Position numbers and translations under genes: made by a program | Shown here: piece by piece, positions 1 to 8,616 of the stretch | How positions within the stretch are numbered: position 1 is the first letter of the stretch | Layout: the number at the start of each line of letters is the position of its first letter | Notes under the pieces: generated by a model | Database searches by the model: none | Seen by the model: only the letters and a program-made list of their open reading frames with translations | What the model was told of the DNA's origin: nothing | NCBI GenBank assembly: GCA_020634855.1 | Contig: JACKAU010000021.1 | Location: 74,707 to 138,706, forward strand | Source: Anaerolineales bacterium | GTDB taxonomy: Bacteria; Chloroflexota; Anaerolineae; 4572-78; J111 | Reading direction: 5' to 3' | DNA: 64,000 nt

Positions 1-3000
1 CCACAATTTGAGCGTCTTATCTTGCGAACAGGTAACTAGCAGTGAACCATCGGCGCTAATAGCGCTGCCGGTTATCGAGCGCTGATGGCCTTCTATGGAG
101 AAAAGCTCCGCACCGGTTGTCGCCGCCCATCCTTTGATGGTCTTGTCGTTTGAGGTCGAGATGATATAGCGATTATCGGCGCTGATCGTACAGCTTTCAA
201 TCCAGCCGGTATGACCGCGCAGTTTGAGACGCTCCTGGCCGGTTTTTGTGTCCCATACTTTTAGTTCGCCTTCAGGTAACGAGGCGACCACCCGTGTTCC
301 GTCGGCGCTGACCGCACAGCTTAATAGGGTAGAAACTGCGGCGGTAAAGGTCAAATTGGCAGCAGGATTGTGGGGGCCAAGTTCTTCGTAAGATCGAATG
401 GTGGCTTGCAGTTGACCATTTTTGCCGTCCCACAGCTTGACTGTGCCATCTGACGAACTCGAAATAATTAACGCCCCGTCGGCGCTAATCGCGCAAGCCG
501 TCACCGTTCGATCATGATCGAGCAAGGTAAACCGTTCCTGACCGGTGTTGGCATCCCAGACTTTGAGGGTTTTATCTTTAGAAGCGGTCACAATGGTGCA
601 GCCGTTGGCATCGATGGCGCACCCAAAAATCTGACCGGCGTGGGCTTTGACTGAGAATCTTTCGGCCCCGCTGTGGGTCTCCCAAATTTTCAAAATTCCA
701 TCCCACGTCGCCGAAACGATGACCGAGCCATCGGCGCTGATGGCACAGCTGTTGCCCATAATCATATGACCCGTTAACGTATGCAGTTCTTCGCCGGTTT
801 CCGAGTCCCATACTTTGAGGACGCCATCCTGTCCCATTGATACAATTTTTGAGCCGTCAGCGCTGAGATCACAGGCAACCACGGCTGTCCCGTGCCCGGT
901 GAGCGTCCGGATCAGGCTGGCGTTGGGCAGGTCGGGCAGGCGACGGGCTGCGGTTAGCAGTGGGCCGGGAAGGGATGTCTCCCCGGCTGTAGCGACCGGC
1001 TCCAGGCCGCTGACATGAACCACGCGACTGTGTAGCGTGTTCGCAATTTCAACCGGACTGCTGGCCTGGTTGAGCAAGTGACTCGCTTGGGAAATGCTTT
1101 GATGTAGTCGTGGCAGAATCATATCGTTGGGGGCGGCTCGTTTGGCGGTCAGTAGATCGATTTCAGCCGCGTAAGCGCCCAACAACTGAATCTTGGTTAC
1201 CAGATAGGCTAAATCTTTGACTGTTTCGGCCAGTTCGGTCACGCGTCCGGCTCTCTGTAGGTGATAGGCTAAATGCGACCAGAGATAACGCTCTGTCTGG
1301 GGCAGTTTCGCCCAGATAGGCAGACCCGTTGCCCGGCGAGGTAGCTGCGCCGCCGCCGTATCCAAGAACTGCCCATGTAGGGCCGTCAGGTTGTTCTTAC
1401 CGGTTTGGGTTAGAAAACTACGCACGATTTTGTGCAGTGTGATGTAACCGGCATTTGGCTCAAAATGGGCCAGCAGCGATAGTTGGGCCAGCCGCCGGCT
1501 CAATGCATCGACATCCATATCGGAACGGTTCGAGGTGGTTCGCCACAGCCTCGCCAATTCTTCAAAAGGAATATTGACCTCCACCGGAAAGATGACCAGT
1601 TCGCTAAAACGGAGACGCTCTTCATCGCTGAGCAGTTCCAGGCTCACGCTTAGAGTTTGGCCCACCGCCTGATCTCGGGCGGCAGCGTTGTGAATATCAA
1701 AGGCGGTCAGGCCACGCTTGTCCAGGGCTTTATTTACATAATTTAGGGCCGCTTCCAACGATTGATTGTTTTTGAAGATCCGGTCGCGTAGAGTACTGTT
1801 GGTCAGTTTGAGTAGCAGCGGCCAGTTTCCCAGTCGATCAGCCAGTGGGGGGAAAGTTTGAGACAAACCGTCCGGTAGTTTGACTCGTAGTAAATCAATA
1901 GCTTCTGGAGAGGTCATGGCCGACACCTCGATCTGGCGAGTGCGGGGCGGCAGGACGGCTTCGTCGCGGGTGGTAATCAGCCGGGCGCAGCGAGAGCCTC
2001 CTTTCAAAAAAGGTTTTAGGTGGGCGGTATTCCAGACATCGTCAATGACCATCAAAATTTCGCGGTCGCCTAAAAGCTGTACCAGTCGGGTTTGAGCCTC
2101 ATCGACGGCGGCGAAATAGGGCCGTTCCCCGCTCAACACTTCAATGAGATCGACCACGCGGCTGGTCAGATCGCCGGGATTTCGACCCAGCGTGACCCAC
2201 AACGTACCGTCATCGTAGGCCGCGCGGATGGTTTCATCGTGGCAGATGGCTTTCGCCAGGACTGTTTTGCCATACCCGCCGGTACCGTGCAGGCCAACGA
2301 TGCTGCCCTGCTCCTCAAGCACACACGCTTCGATTCGCCGCAGTTGATCGGCGCGGGGGACAAAATCATCGGGCATCTCTTCTACCATGAATGGCACTCG
2401 CGGTGTTTCGCAAGGGCTGTTCAAATCGGCCATTAGTTTCGACCACTCGGTATCCGGTTGGTAGAAGGACGTATTACGCAACCAGCGGGGTAGGGCGTCG
2501 AGCGCCGCCGGGGTCGAACCCCAGACCGGGCAAATACACACCCCTCGCTGCCGGGCATAGGTCCACTCTTTTTTGACAATGGCCGATTGCATCGCCGCCG
2601 CCGTGACAATCAACACCAAGAAGTCAACTTGTTCCAGCGCCGCTACAATTTGCAGCCACCAATCCCGGCCGCCCTCCATTTTAACGCGGTCTTGCCAGAC
2701 GGGAATGCCTTCGGCTTCAAGCCGGCTGGTTAATTCCCGGGCTAAATCTTCGGCGTCTTTGCGGGCATAGGAGATGAAGACGCGCGAAGGCCGGTTTGGA
2801 TCGGATGATTCAGAGAGGGGAGTTTCGGTTAGGCCGGCGCGTTGATTGGCAAATGCAGCCTCGGCTCCGAAATGCCGGGATAGGACATCGACGGCGACGG
2901 CTAGGTGCGCATCGGCGGCCAATTCGGCTTGCAGTTCGTGGGCGGCGACCAGTTGATCATCGGCCATGCCTTGAATAAAACGTAGCGCGTATTTGGCCTG

Positions 3001-3192
3001 GCTGCCTAACAACTGATTGACCGCTTCGATCGCATCCAGATCGAACTCTTGAATAGGCTGACGCAGCGGCCAAATGACAGCGACCGCCGCCAAGGCTTGC
3101 TTAAGCGCCACATCGTCAACCCCCGCCGCTGTCTTAGCGGCCTCAGTCAGCGACTCGCCGACCTGAATTTGCCACGTGTCAAGGAAGGCCAT
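1..3192 (-). CDS. TIR-NB-ARC-WD40 STAND protein A (3' end outside window)
   Basis: A STAND-type signalling ATPase, probably a cytosolic sensor that couples ligand recognition by WD40 propellers to a TIR effector. The 1064 codons present read: a shared N-terminal domain of unknown function (about 1-115), a canonical TIR domain (RVFISYA at 137-143, Glu209 in KKEW where the NADase Glu is expected), an NB-ARC ATPase (P-loop GTGGYGKT at 303-310, Walker B MVIDDVW), a helical linker, then at least seven WD40 repeats from about residue 760. The start MAFLDTW is preceded by AGGA at good spacing and matches the start of the downstream paralog. Role in antiphage defence or regulated cell death is inference from the family; the target is unknown. 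It lies 201 bp from its paralog on the same strand. Confidence 0.88.
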   Translation of the reverse strand, partial: MAFLDTWQIQVGESLTEAAKTAAGVDDVALKQALAAVAVIWPLRQPIQEFDLDAIEAVNQLLGSQAKYALRFIQGMADDQLVAAHELQAELAADAHLAVAVDVLSRHFGAEAAFANQRAGLTETPLSESSDPNRPSRVFISYARKDAEDLARELTSRLEAEGIPVWQDRVKMEGGRDWWLQIVAALEQVDFLVLIVTAAAMQSAIVKKEWTYARQRGVCICPVWGSTPAALDALPRWLRNTSFYQPDTEWSKLMADLNSPCETPRVPFMVEEMPDDFVPRADQLRRIEACVLEEQGSIVGLHGTGGYGKTVLAKAICHDETIRAAYDDGTLWVTLGRNPGDLTSRVVDLIEVLSGERPYFAAVDEAQTRLVQLLGDREILMVIDDVWNTAHLKPFLKGGSRCARLITTRDEAVLPPRTRQIEVSAMTSPEAIDLLRVKLPDGLSQTFPPLADRLGNWPLLLKLTNSTLRDRIFKNNQSLEAALNYVNKALDKRGLTAFDIHNAAARDQAVGQTLSVSLELLSDEERLRFSELVIFPVEVNIPFEELARLWRTTSNRSDMDVDALSRRLAQLSLLAHFEPNAGYITLHKIVRSFLTQTGKNNLTALHGQFLDTAAAQLPRRATGLPIWAKLPQTERYLWSHLAYHLQRAGRVTELAETVKDLAYLVTKIQLLGAYAAEIDLLTAKRAAPNDMILPRLHQSISQASHLLNQASSPVEIANTLHSRVVHVSGLEPVATAGETSLPGPLLTAARRLPDLPNASLIRTLTGHGTAVVACDLSADGSKIVSMGQDGVLKVWDSETGEELHTLTGHMIMGNSCAISADGSVIVSATWDGILKIWETHSGAERFSVKAHAGQIFGCAIDANGCTIVTASKDKTLKVWDANTGQERFTLLDHDRTVTACAISADGALIISSSSDGTVKLWDGKNGQLQATIRSYEELGPHNPAANLTFTAAVSTLLSCAVSADGTRVVASLPEGELKVWDTKTGQERLKLRGHTGWIESCTISADNRYIISTSNDKTIKGWAATTGAELFSIEGHQRSITGSAISADGSLLVTCSQDKTLKLW

Positions 3193-3195
3193 GAT

Positions 3196-3223
3196 ATATC
3201 CTAATTTAAGAATGTAAGGATAT
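3196..3223 (-). promoter_or_regulatory. Inverted repeat covering the ribosome binding site of STAND protein A
   Basis: ATATCCT and AGGATAT form 7-bp arms about 14 bases apart in the leader of the TIR-NB-ARC-WD40 gene that starts at 3192. In the mRNA the second arm contains the AGGA ribosome binding site, so a hairpin here could hide it; alternatively it is a DNA operator. Both readings are inference from the symmetry alone. Confidence 0.35.
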
Positions 3224-3311
3224 CATAGCCGATCTTTACTTAATGTCCAGAAGAATGGCGGAAAGTTAGACGAGTTAACGAGTATTTCCCGGCCAGCGTG
3301 GGTGACTGGTG

Positions 3312-3366
3312 TCCAAACTCAGTTTGGATCCTCAATTGCGTTACGAAACTCAGTTTCGTAACGCAA
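3312..3366. repeat. Two adjacent perfect hairpins with a shared core
   Basis: Two palindromes lie side by side between the STAND genes. The first has 8-bp arms (3312-3319 and 3321-3328), the second 15-bp arms (3336-3350 and 3352-3366), each with a single C at the centre. Both share the core AAACTCAGTTT. They sit just downstream of the stop of protein B on the minus strand and lack a T-tract, so they are more like a REP-type element than an intrinsic terminator. Confidence 0.7.
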
Positions 3367-3393
3367 ATTTACATCAAGTGGGAAGTACTCGAG

Positions 3394-6300
3394 TTAACGT
3401 TCGAAGCTGAGGAAATAAGTGCCGGCCAGGCTGACTGCTACAATGGCTTTCGCATCGGCGGAGCAGGCACAATCGAGCAGAGGTTCATCAACGAATAGGG
3501 TGGTCAGACAGACGCCGGTGCGGGCGTCCCAGACTTTGGCGCTTTTATCGCGCGACACGGAGACGACGGTCTGCCCATCGGTGCTGATGGCGCAGCCGGT
3601 GACGGACATGCTGTGCCCGGTTAAGGTCAATCGTTCCTTTTGACGGTGCGCGTCCCAAACCTTAAGCGTCTGGTCGTACGAGGCCGAAACAATCGTGGCC
3701 CCGTCGGCGCTGATGGCGCATTTGTTGACCCAGGCGGTGTGTCCGGTTAGCATTCCCAGTTGTTCGCCGGTGAGCGGATTCCAGACCATTAGCGATCCAT
3801 CCCCGGAGGCCGATACCAGCGTTTGCCCATCGAAGCTCAGAGCGCAGGCGTTGACCCCCCGGGTATGCCCGACCAGGGTCGAACGCTCCCGGCCCGCATG
3901 CCCATCCCATACTTTAAGCGTTTTGTCATCCGACGCTGACACAATGATTGTACCGTCGGCATTGAGCGCGCAGCCGTTAACCGACCAGGTGTGGCCGGTC
4001 AATTTCCAAAGCTGGCTGAAGGTGCGCATATCCCAAACGATAATACTTTGATCCTGAGAAGAGGAGACCAACGCATTGCCGTCAGGGCAGATCTGGCAGT
4101 CGTTGATTTTGTGGGTATGGCCTGTAAGAGCTATGGTTTGAGAATGATTAGGAAAATTCCAAACATATAGCGTTTTGTTGGTTGAGGCCGAAACCGCTAC
4201 CCGGCCGTCGGCTGTCATAGTACAATTGTTGGCGGGAATTTGGTGACTGAGATCGGCCGGACGCGCCCGGCTGTGTTGGCAATCCCACACTTTGAGCGAT
4301 TTATCATCGGAAGCCGAAATCAGGACGGTTCCATTTAAGGTCAGCGCGCAGTTGTTGACCAGACGGTTATGGTCGGTAAAGGTGGCGCGCTCCTGACCCG
4401 TAGCGGTCTCCCACACTTTTAGTAGATTATTGCCCAGGGCACAAGCCAGCAGCGAGCCGTCTTTATTAAGATCACAGTCATTGGCGCCGTGCCGGTCAGC
4501 CGCAAACATCATCCGCTCCCGGCCAGAGGCTACCTCCCACACCCCGACCGTTCCCCCCGATGAAGTGGCCGCGACCACGGCCCCATCGGCCGAGATAGCG
4601 CAGGTGAAATTGATATCACGCTGGCTAAGGAAAGTCAGTTGATCGATGCCGGGGTTACGGAAGCGAAGTTGGGTGGAAAATTGCTCCCGGCCGGTGTGGA
4701 TATCCCACACTTTGAGGAGACCATCATTGGAGATGGACGCCGCTATCGCGCCATTGGCGCTGATATCACAGCCGGTTACGGTCCGGCCGTGGCTGTCGAG
4801 TTCCAGATTTTCGGTCCGGGTTTTAGCGTTCCAAACTTTGACCGACGTATCTTTAGAGGCCGAGACCACGACTGAGCCGTCGGTGTTGATAGCGCAACTC
4901 GTGATACTGGCCTGGTGCGCTCGCCATGCGACCGATGGCTTTTCGGCTTGGAGGTCAACCAAAACCAGCCGGCCGTCGTTTAAGGCGTAGACGACCGCGC
5001 CGCCGTCACCGCTAATGTCACAATCCCAAATTTCGGCCTCGGACTCTTCAAGTTGGAGGAGCTGGTTGCCGGTGACGGTATCCCACACGATCAGACAGCC
5101 GTCTTTGCTGACCGATACGATTTTTGAGCCATCGTCACTGACCGCGCAGGCTAAAACGCCGGTAAGATGTCCCTTTATGGTGCGGATCAGATTTGAGTCG
5201 GGCAGATCGGGTACGGCGCATAGGGCGGTCAGCCGGGGTTTGGGCAGACGTGGTTCAGCCTCGGCCAGTAAATCGGCGGCTGTGGGTAGATGCACCAGAC
5301 GGCTTTGCAGCGTATTGGCAATTTGGTCAAGTGTGTCGCAGCGGGCCAAGATATGACTGGCTTGCGATAGCGCCCGGCGGATCGGGGTCAAATGCTGGTG
5401 ATCAGGCGATACGGCCTCGGCCTTGAGCAAGTCGCTTTCGGCGTAATAGACGCCCCGCACTTTGATTTTGTTAATTAGATAGCCCAAATCTTTGACGGTC
5501 GCCAACAGTTCTGAGGTACGCCCGGCTTCGACCAGATGGTAGAAAAGGTGGGTCCACATATAGACATCTTCAAAAGGTAAGTCGCTCCAGGCCCCAGTGT
5601 AAGCATCGAGCAGATGTTGGTGCAGTACCGCCATGTCGGTTGTTTGCCGGAAATTTAAATAGGTATGCATGGCCTTGTGAAGCCGGATGTAACGGCTGGT
5701 TAGATCGAATTGAGCCAGCAAAGACAGTTCGTAAAAGCGGGCGCACAACTCCTCCGTATCAAAATCATCCAGGTCGCCGGTAGCGCCCCATAGTTTTTCT
5801 AAAACAGTCAGAGGAATATTGACGCCCTCCGGAAAGATAGCCAACTCATCATAGCGGGCGCACTCGGTGAAATTAAGCAATCCCAAACTAATATCCAACG
5901 CCTGAGCCACCGCCCGGCGCCGGCCGGCCGAATGTTCCACATCGAAGGCGGTGATGCCCTGGCTATCGAGCGCGTGGTTGGCGTAGTTGAGCGCCGCCGA
6001 CAGCGGCTCATTATTATTGTGGACTCGATCCCGCAAAGTCCCGTTGGTGAGTTTGAGCAGCAGCGGCCACTCGCCCATCCGGTGGGCTAGTTGGCGGCGT
6101 TCGGTGAGATTGTCGTCGGGTAGGTCATAACTTAAGACCGCCACCGCCTCATCAAGCGACATGGGGCCGACTTTGATCGACGCCACTTCCAGGGGCAACG
6201 TTTCGGCATTGCGCGTGGTGATGATCCGGGCGCAGCGGTTGCCGCCCTGCAAGAAGGGTTTGAGGTGAACGGCGTTCCAGACATCATCGATTACAATTAG

Positions 6301-7470
6301 GAGATCACGATCGGCGATGAGTTCGCCGAAACGAACCAGAGCAGCGTCGAGGCCGGTAAAGCCGGGGCGCTCGCCGCTTAGGATTTCGATCAAGTCGATG
6401 ACATATTGACTTAAATCCCCGGGATTTTCTCCTAGTGTGACCCACAAGATGCCGTTGTCAAAAACCTGACGGATGTTTTCGTTGTGGCACAGCGCCGCTG
6501 CCAGTGTTGTTTTACCGTAACCGGTTGGACCGACTAGAGCGATGATGTTCGCCACCCCTTCGTCTCGTTCTCGATCAAAAATATGGTCAATCGTTTGCTC
6601 GAATAAGGCGCGGCGCTCGACGAAATTTTCCGGTATTTCTTCCGCCATAAAGGGGATGCGGGGAATTTGGCAGTTACCTCGCAAATCATCGAGCAGTTTG
6701 GACCATTCTAGATTTAGATTGTAGAAATGGACTTGACGAATCCAGCGCGGCAGTAGGGCAAAATTGAGGTCGTTATCCTCGAAGATAGGATAAATACACA
6801 CGCCCTGTTGGCAGGCGTGCCGCCACAAGCGGCGAATTAAATCAGAGGTGAGAGCGGCTTCGGTCATAACCAACACCAGAAAATCGACCCGATCGAGAGC
6901 CTGGGTGACGTGCTGCCACCACGTCCGGTCACCCTCCAGGGATGACAGATCACGCCAGGTGGCAATACCGGCGGCGTTAAGTTGTTGATGAATTTGGCCG
7001 GTCAGCGTGGCGCCATCCTGGCTCAAGGCGAAAACCAATACGCGCGGCGTTTCGGCGGCGGGTGACGGCGGCTCATCTTTGGCAGGAGCCGCCGCCGTAG
7101 AGCGGGCTTGACTGGCTAACTGTTTGGCAAAAGCCGTAAAGGCATCGAAATAGACGACGAATTGGTTGAGGACTTTCCCAATCTCGCCCCGGCGTACGCC
7201 TTGCGATACCAGCGTCTGGGCCACGACCAGGGGATCGTCGCCCCATTCTTGCACCATCCGCAGCACCGGCTTGGCCCGATCACCGGCAATTTGGTTGACA
7301 CAGGCGATCGCCTCGAAGTCAAAATCTCGTATGGCCTGCCGAACGGGCCAAAAAATGCCGACGATGAGCAACTCGTACTTGAGATCAATTTCGTTATTGG
7401 CCGCTGCCAATTTAGCACATTCAACGAGCGAGTTGTTGATTTGGGCTTGCCACCGCTCGGAAAAGCTCAT
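3394..7470 (-). CDS. TIR-like NB-ARC-WD40 STAND protein B
   Basis: A 1358-residue paralog of the neighbouring STAND protein with the same domain order: shared N-terminal domain (1-115, alignable without gaps to protein A), TIR-like domain (about 142-230), NB-ARC (P-loop GPTGYGKT at 314-321, Walker B LLIVIDDVW at 390-398), helical linker, then 14 WD40 repeats from about residue 765, enough for two seven-bladed propellers. The TIR-like domain is degenerate: the VFISYA strand is VLVFALS and the expected catalytic Glu is Leu215 (RRLW). The start MSFSERW is chosen because a GGAAGGA site precedes it and because it matches the paralog; an upstream Met would add 17 residues without support. Probably a pseudo-enzyme partner or sensor; function is inferred. 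Confidence 0.9.
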   Translation of the reverse strand: MSFSERWQAQINNSLVECAKLAAANNEIDLKYELLIVGIFWPVRQAIRDFDFEAIACVNQIAGDRAKPVLRMVQEWGDDPLVVAQTLVSQGVRRGEIGKVLNQFVVYFDAFTAFAKQLASQARSTAAAPAKDEPPSPAAETPRVLVFALSQDGATLTGQIHQQLNAAGIATWRDLSSLEGDRTWWQHVTQALDRVDFLVLVMTEAALTSDLIRRLWRHACQQGVCIYPIFEDNDLNFALLPRWIRQVHFYNLNLEWSKLLDDLRGNCQIPRIPFMAEEIPENFVERRALFEQTIDHIFDRERDEGVANIIALVGPTGYGKTTLAAALCHNENIRQVFDNGILWVTLGENPGDLSQYVIDLIEILSGERPGFTGLDAALVRFGELIADRDLLIVIDDVWNAVHLKPFLQGGNRCARIITTRNAETLPLEVASIKVGPMSLDEAVAVLSYDLPDDNLTERRQLAHRMGEWPLLLKLTNGTLRDRVHNNNEPLSAALNYANHALDSQGITAFDVEHSAGRRRAVAQALDISLGLLNFTECARYDELAIFPEGVNIPLTVLEKLWGATGDLDDFDTEELCARFYELSLLAQFDLTSRYIRLHKAMHTYLNFRQTTDMAVLHQHLLDAYTGAWSDLPFEDVYMWTHLFYHLVEAGRTSELLATVKDLGYLINKIKVRGVYYAESDLLKAEAVSPDHQHLTPIRRALSQASHILARCDTLDQIANTLQSRLVHLPTAADLLAEAEPRLPKPRLTALCAVPDLPDSNLIRTIKGHLTGVLACAVSDDGSKIVSVSKDGCLIVWDTVTGNQLLQLEESEAEIWDCDISGDGGAVVYALNDGRLVLVDLQAEKPSVAWRAHQASITSCAINTDGSVVVSASKDTSVKVWNAKTRTENLELDSHGRTVTGCDISANGAIAASISNDGLLKVWDIHTGREQFSTQLRFRNPGIDQLTFLSQRDINFTCAISADGAVVAATSSGGTVGVWEVASGRERMMFAADRHGANDCDLNKDGSLLACALGNNLLKVWETATGQERATFTDHNRLVNNCALTLNGTVLISASDDKSLKVWDCQHSRARPADLSHQIPANNCTMTADGRVAVSASTNKTLYVWNFPNHSQTIALTGHTHKINDCQICPDGNALVSSSQDQSIIVWDMRTFSQLWKLTGHTWSVNGCALNADGTIIVSASDDKTLKVWDGHAGRERSTLVGHTRGVNACALSFDGQTLVSASGDGSLMVWNPLTGEQLGMLTGHTAWVNKCAISADGATIVSASYDQTLKVWDAHRQKERLTLTGHSMSVTGCAISTDGQTVVSVSRDKSAKVWDARTGVCLTTLFVDEPLLDCACSADAKAIVAVSLAGTYFLSFER

Positions 7471-7622
7471 TATTCCTTCCTTCATTCGACACCAAGGGCT
7501 GTACCTGGCATTGTACTGCAAGCCGATTGAGATTGCAACGCTTTATTAACATTCAAGCGGGCCGTCATAGCTTATCGGGGACGCTGCCAGGGACGTGGTT
7601 ATGCTAGCATTGGATTAGGCTG

Positions 7623-7631
7623 TGCTATAAT
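7623..7631 (+). promoter_or_regulatory. Extended -10 promoter candidate for the pirin gene
   Basis: TGCTATAAT, a TG extension directly joined to a perfect TATAAT, lies 52 bp before the pirin start. No convincing -35 box is seen, which fits an extended -10 promoter. Read by eye only. Confidence 0.45.
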
Positions 7632-7682
7632 ATCATCATAGCGCTGGCGGGACTATTTAACTCCAAAAACGAGGCTTTGATA

Positions 7683-8480
7683 ATGGCAACCATCGAGGAT
7701 TATTTCAAAACAACGATTACCGGCTTGGACCAGACGTCCAACCTACAATTTTATAAAGCGGACACCTTTCCGACGATCAATCCCATTCACTGGCTGGTAT
7801 CCCATTTTGCGGTGGGTTCATACAGCCCATTGGGTAAGTTGAACGGGATGTTAACGGCTCACATGACCCAGATTGCGCCACGTAACGGCTTTGGCTGGCA
7901 TCCGCATCGAGGGCTGGAGATTTACACGTATGTGGTCGAAGGTCAACTGTACCACGAAGACACCACCGGCGGCAGCGGCGTCATCACCGCCGGCGAGGTT
8001 CAGCGCATGTTTTCCGGCCAGTACATCGAACACCAGGAGTTGAATCTAACCGATCATTACACCCGGGTGATTCAAATCTGGTTTCTGACCCGGCCCGAGT
8101 TGTGGGACATCGAGCCGCATTACGAGCAAGTTAGCCTGGAAAAGATGCCGCCGCGCCAGGTGGGAGACGGCGTTGTACGCGAGATCATCGGCCCTAACCG
8201 TAATACGCAGGCGCATGTATCGGTGCGCTTGACCAGTACGCTGACGCCGGCCGGGGGGCAAACCACGGTAGAACTGCCCCAAGCCGGTGAAGATTTGTTC
8301 CTTTATGTTGTTGATGGTGCAGGGCAACTTGAATCGACCGGCCTGCACCAAGATTTCGGCCGGTATGACGTAATCTTAGCCACGCCCCAAGCTGAGGCTC
8401 CGCTTTTGAAGGCGGGTGATAAACCGGTGAATTTTCTATCGTTTTATCTAGAGCCGTTTGTACCGGTGAAAAAAGTGTGA
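7683..8480 (+). CDS. Pirin family protein
   Basis: A 265-residue bicupin of the pirin family; members are metal-binding proteins, some with quercetinase activity, others regulatory. The metal ligands of the N-terminal cupin are visible: His73 and His75 in GWHPHRG, and His117 and Glu119 in IEHQE. The stretch HPHRGLEIYTYV is typical of pirins, and the length is close to the usual 230-290. ATG at 7683 is chosen over the TTG two codons upstream because GAGG lies eight bases before it. It stands alone, with a strong extended -10 upstream. The family call is firm; the substrate is unknown. Confidence 0.9.
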   Translation: MATIEDYFKTTITGLDQTSNLQFYKADTFPTINPIHWLVSHFAVGSYSPLGKLNGMLTAHMTQIAPRNGFGWHPHRGLEIYTYVVEGQLYHEDTTGGSGVITAGEVQRMFSGQYIEHQELNLTDHYTRVIQIWFLTRPELWDIEPHYEQVSLEKMPPRQVGDGVVREIIGPNRNTQAHVSVRLTSTLTPAGGQTTVELPQAGEDLFLYVVDGAGQLESTGLHQDFGRYDVILATPQAEAPLLKAGDKPVNFLSFYLEPFVPVKKV

Positions 8481-8495
8481 CGTGCGGCACACTTT
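8472..8495 (+). terminator. Stem-loop at the end of the pirin gene
   Basis: AAAGTGTG and CACACTTT form a perfect 8-bp stem that overlaps the pirin stop codon. There is no run of T after it, so termination activity is doubtful. Confidence 0.25.
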
Positions 8496-8616
8496 AGGTG
8501 TGTCGTAGATCATAGAAATAACGCTCTAATTGAGGTATAATTTATGTTGTCCTTCTGGCGCAAAATACGCGCCCTTGCCAGAAAAACGTTATATTTATTG
8601 GAAGAGCGGAAAATAA

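Noticed and set aside
7471..7521. Upstream start for STAND protein B
   Set aside because: The extra 17 residues lack a counterpart in the paralog and would place the start before the clear GGAAGGA site.
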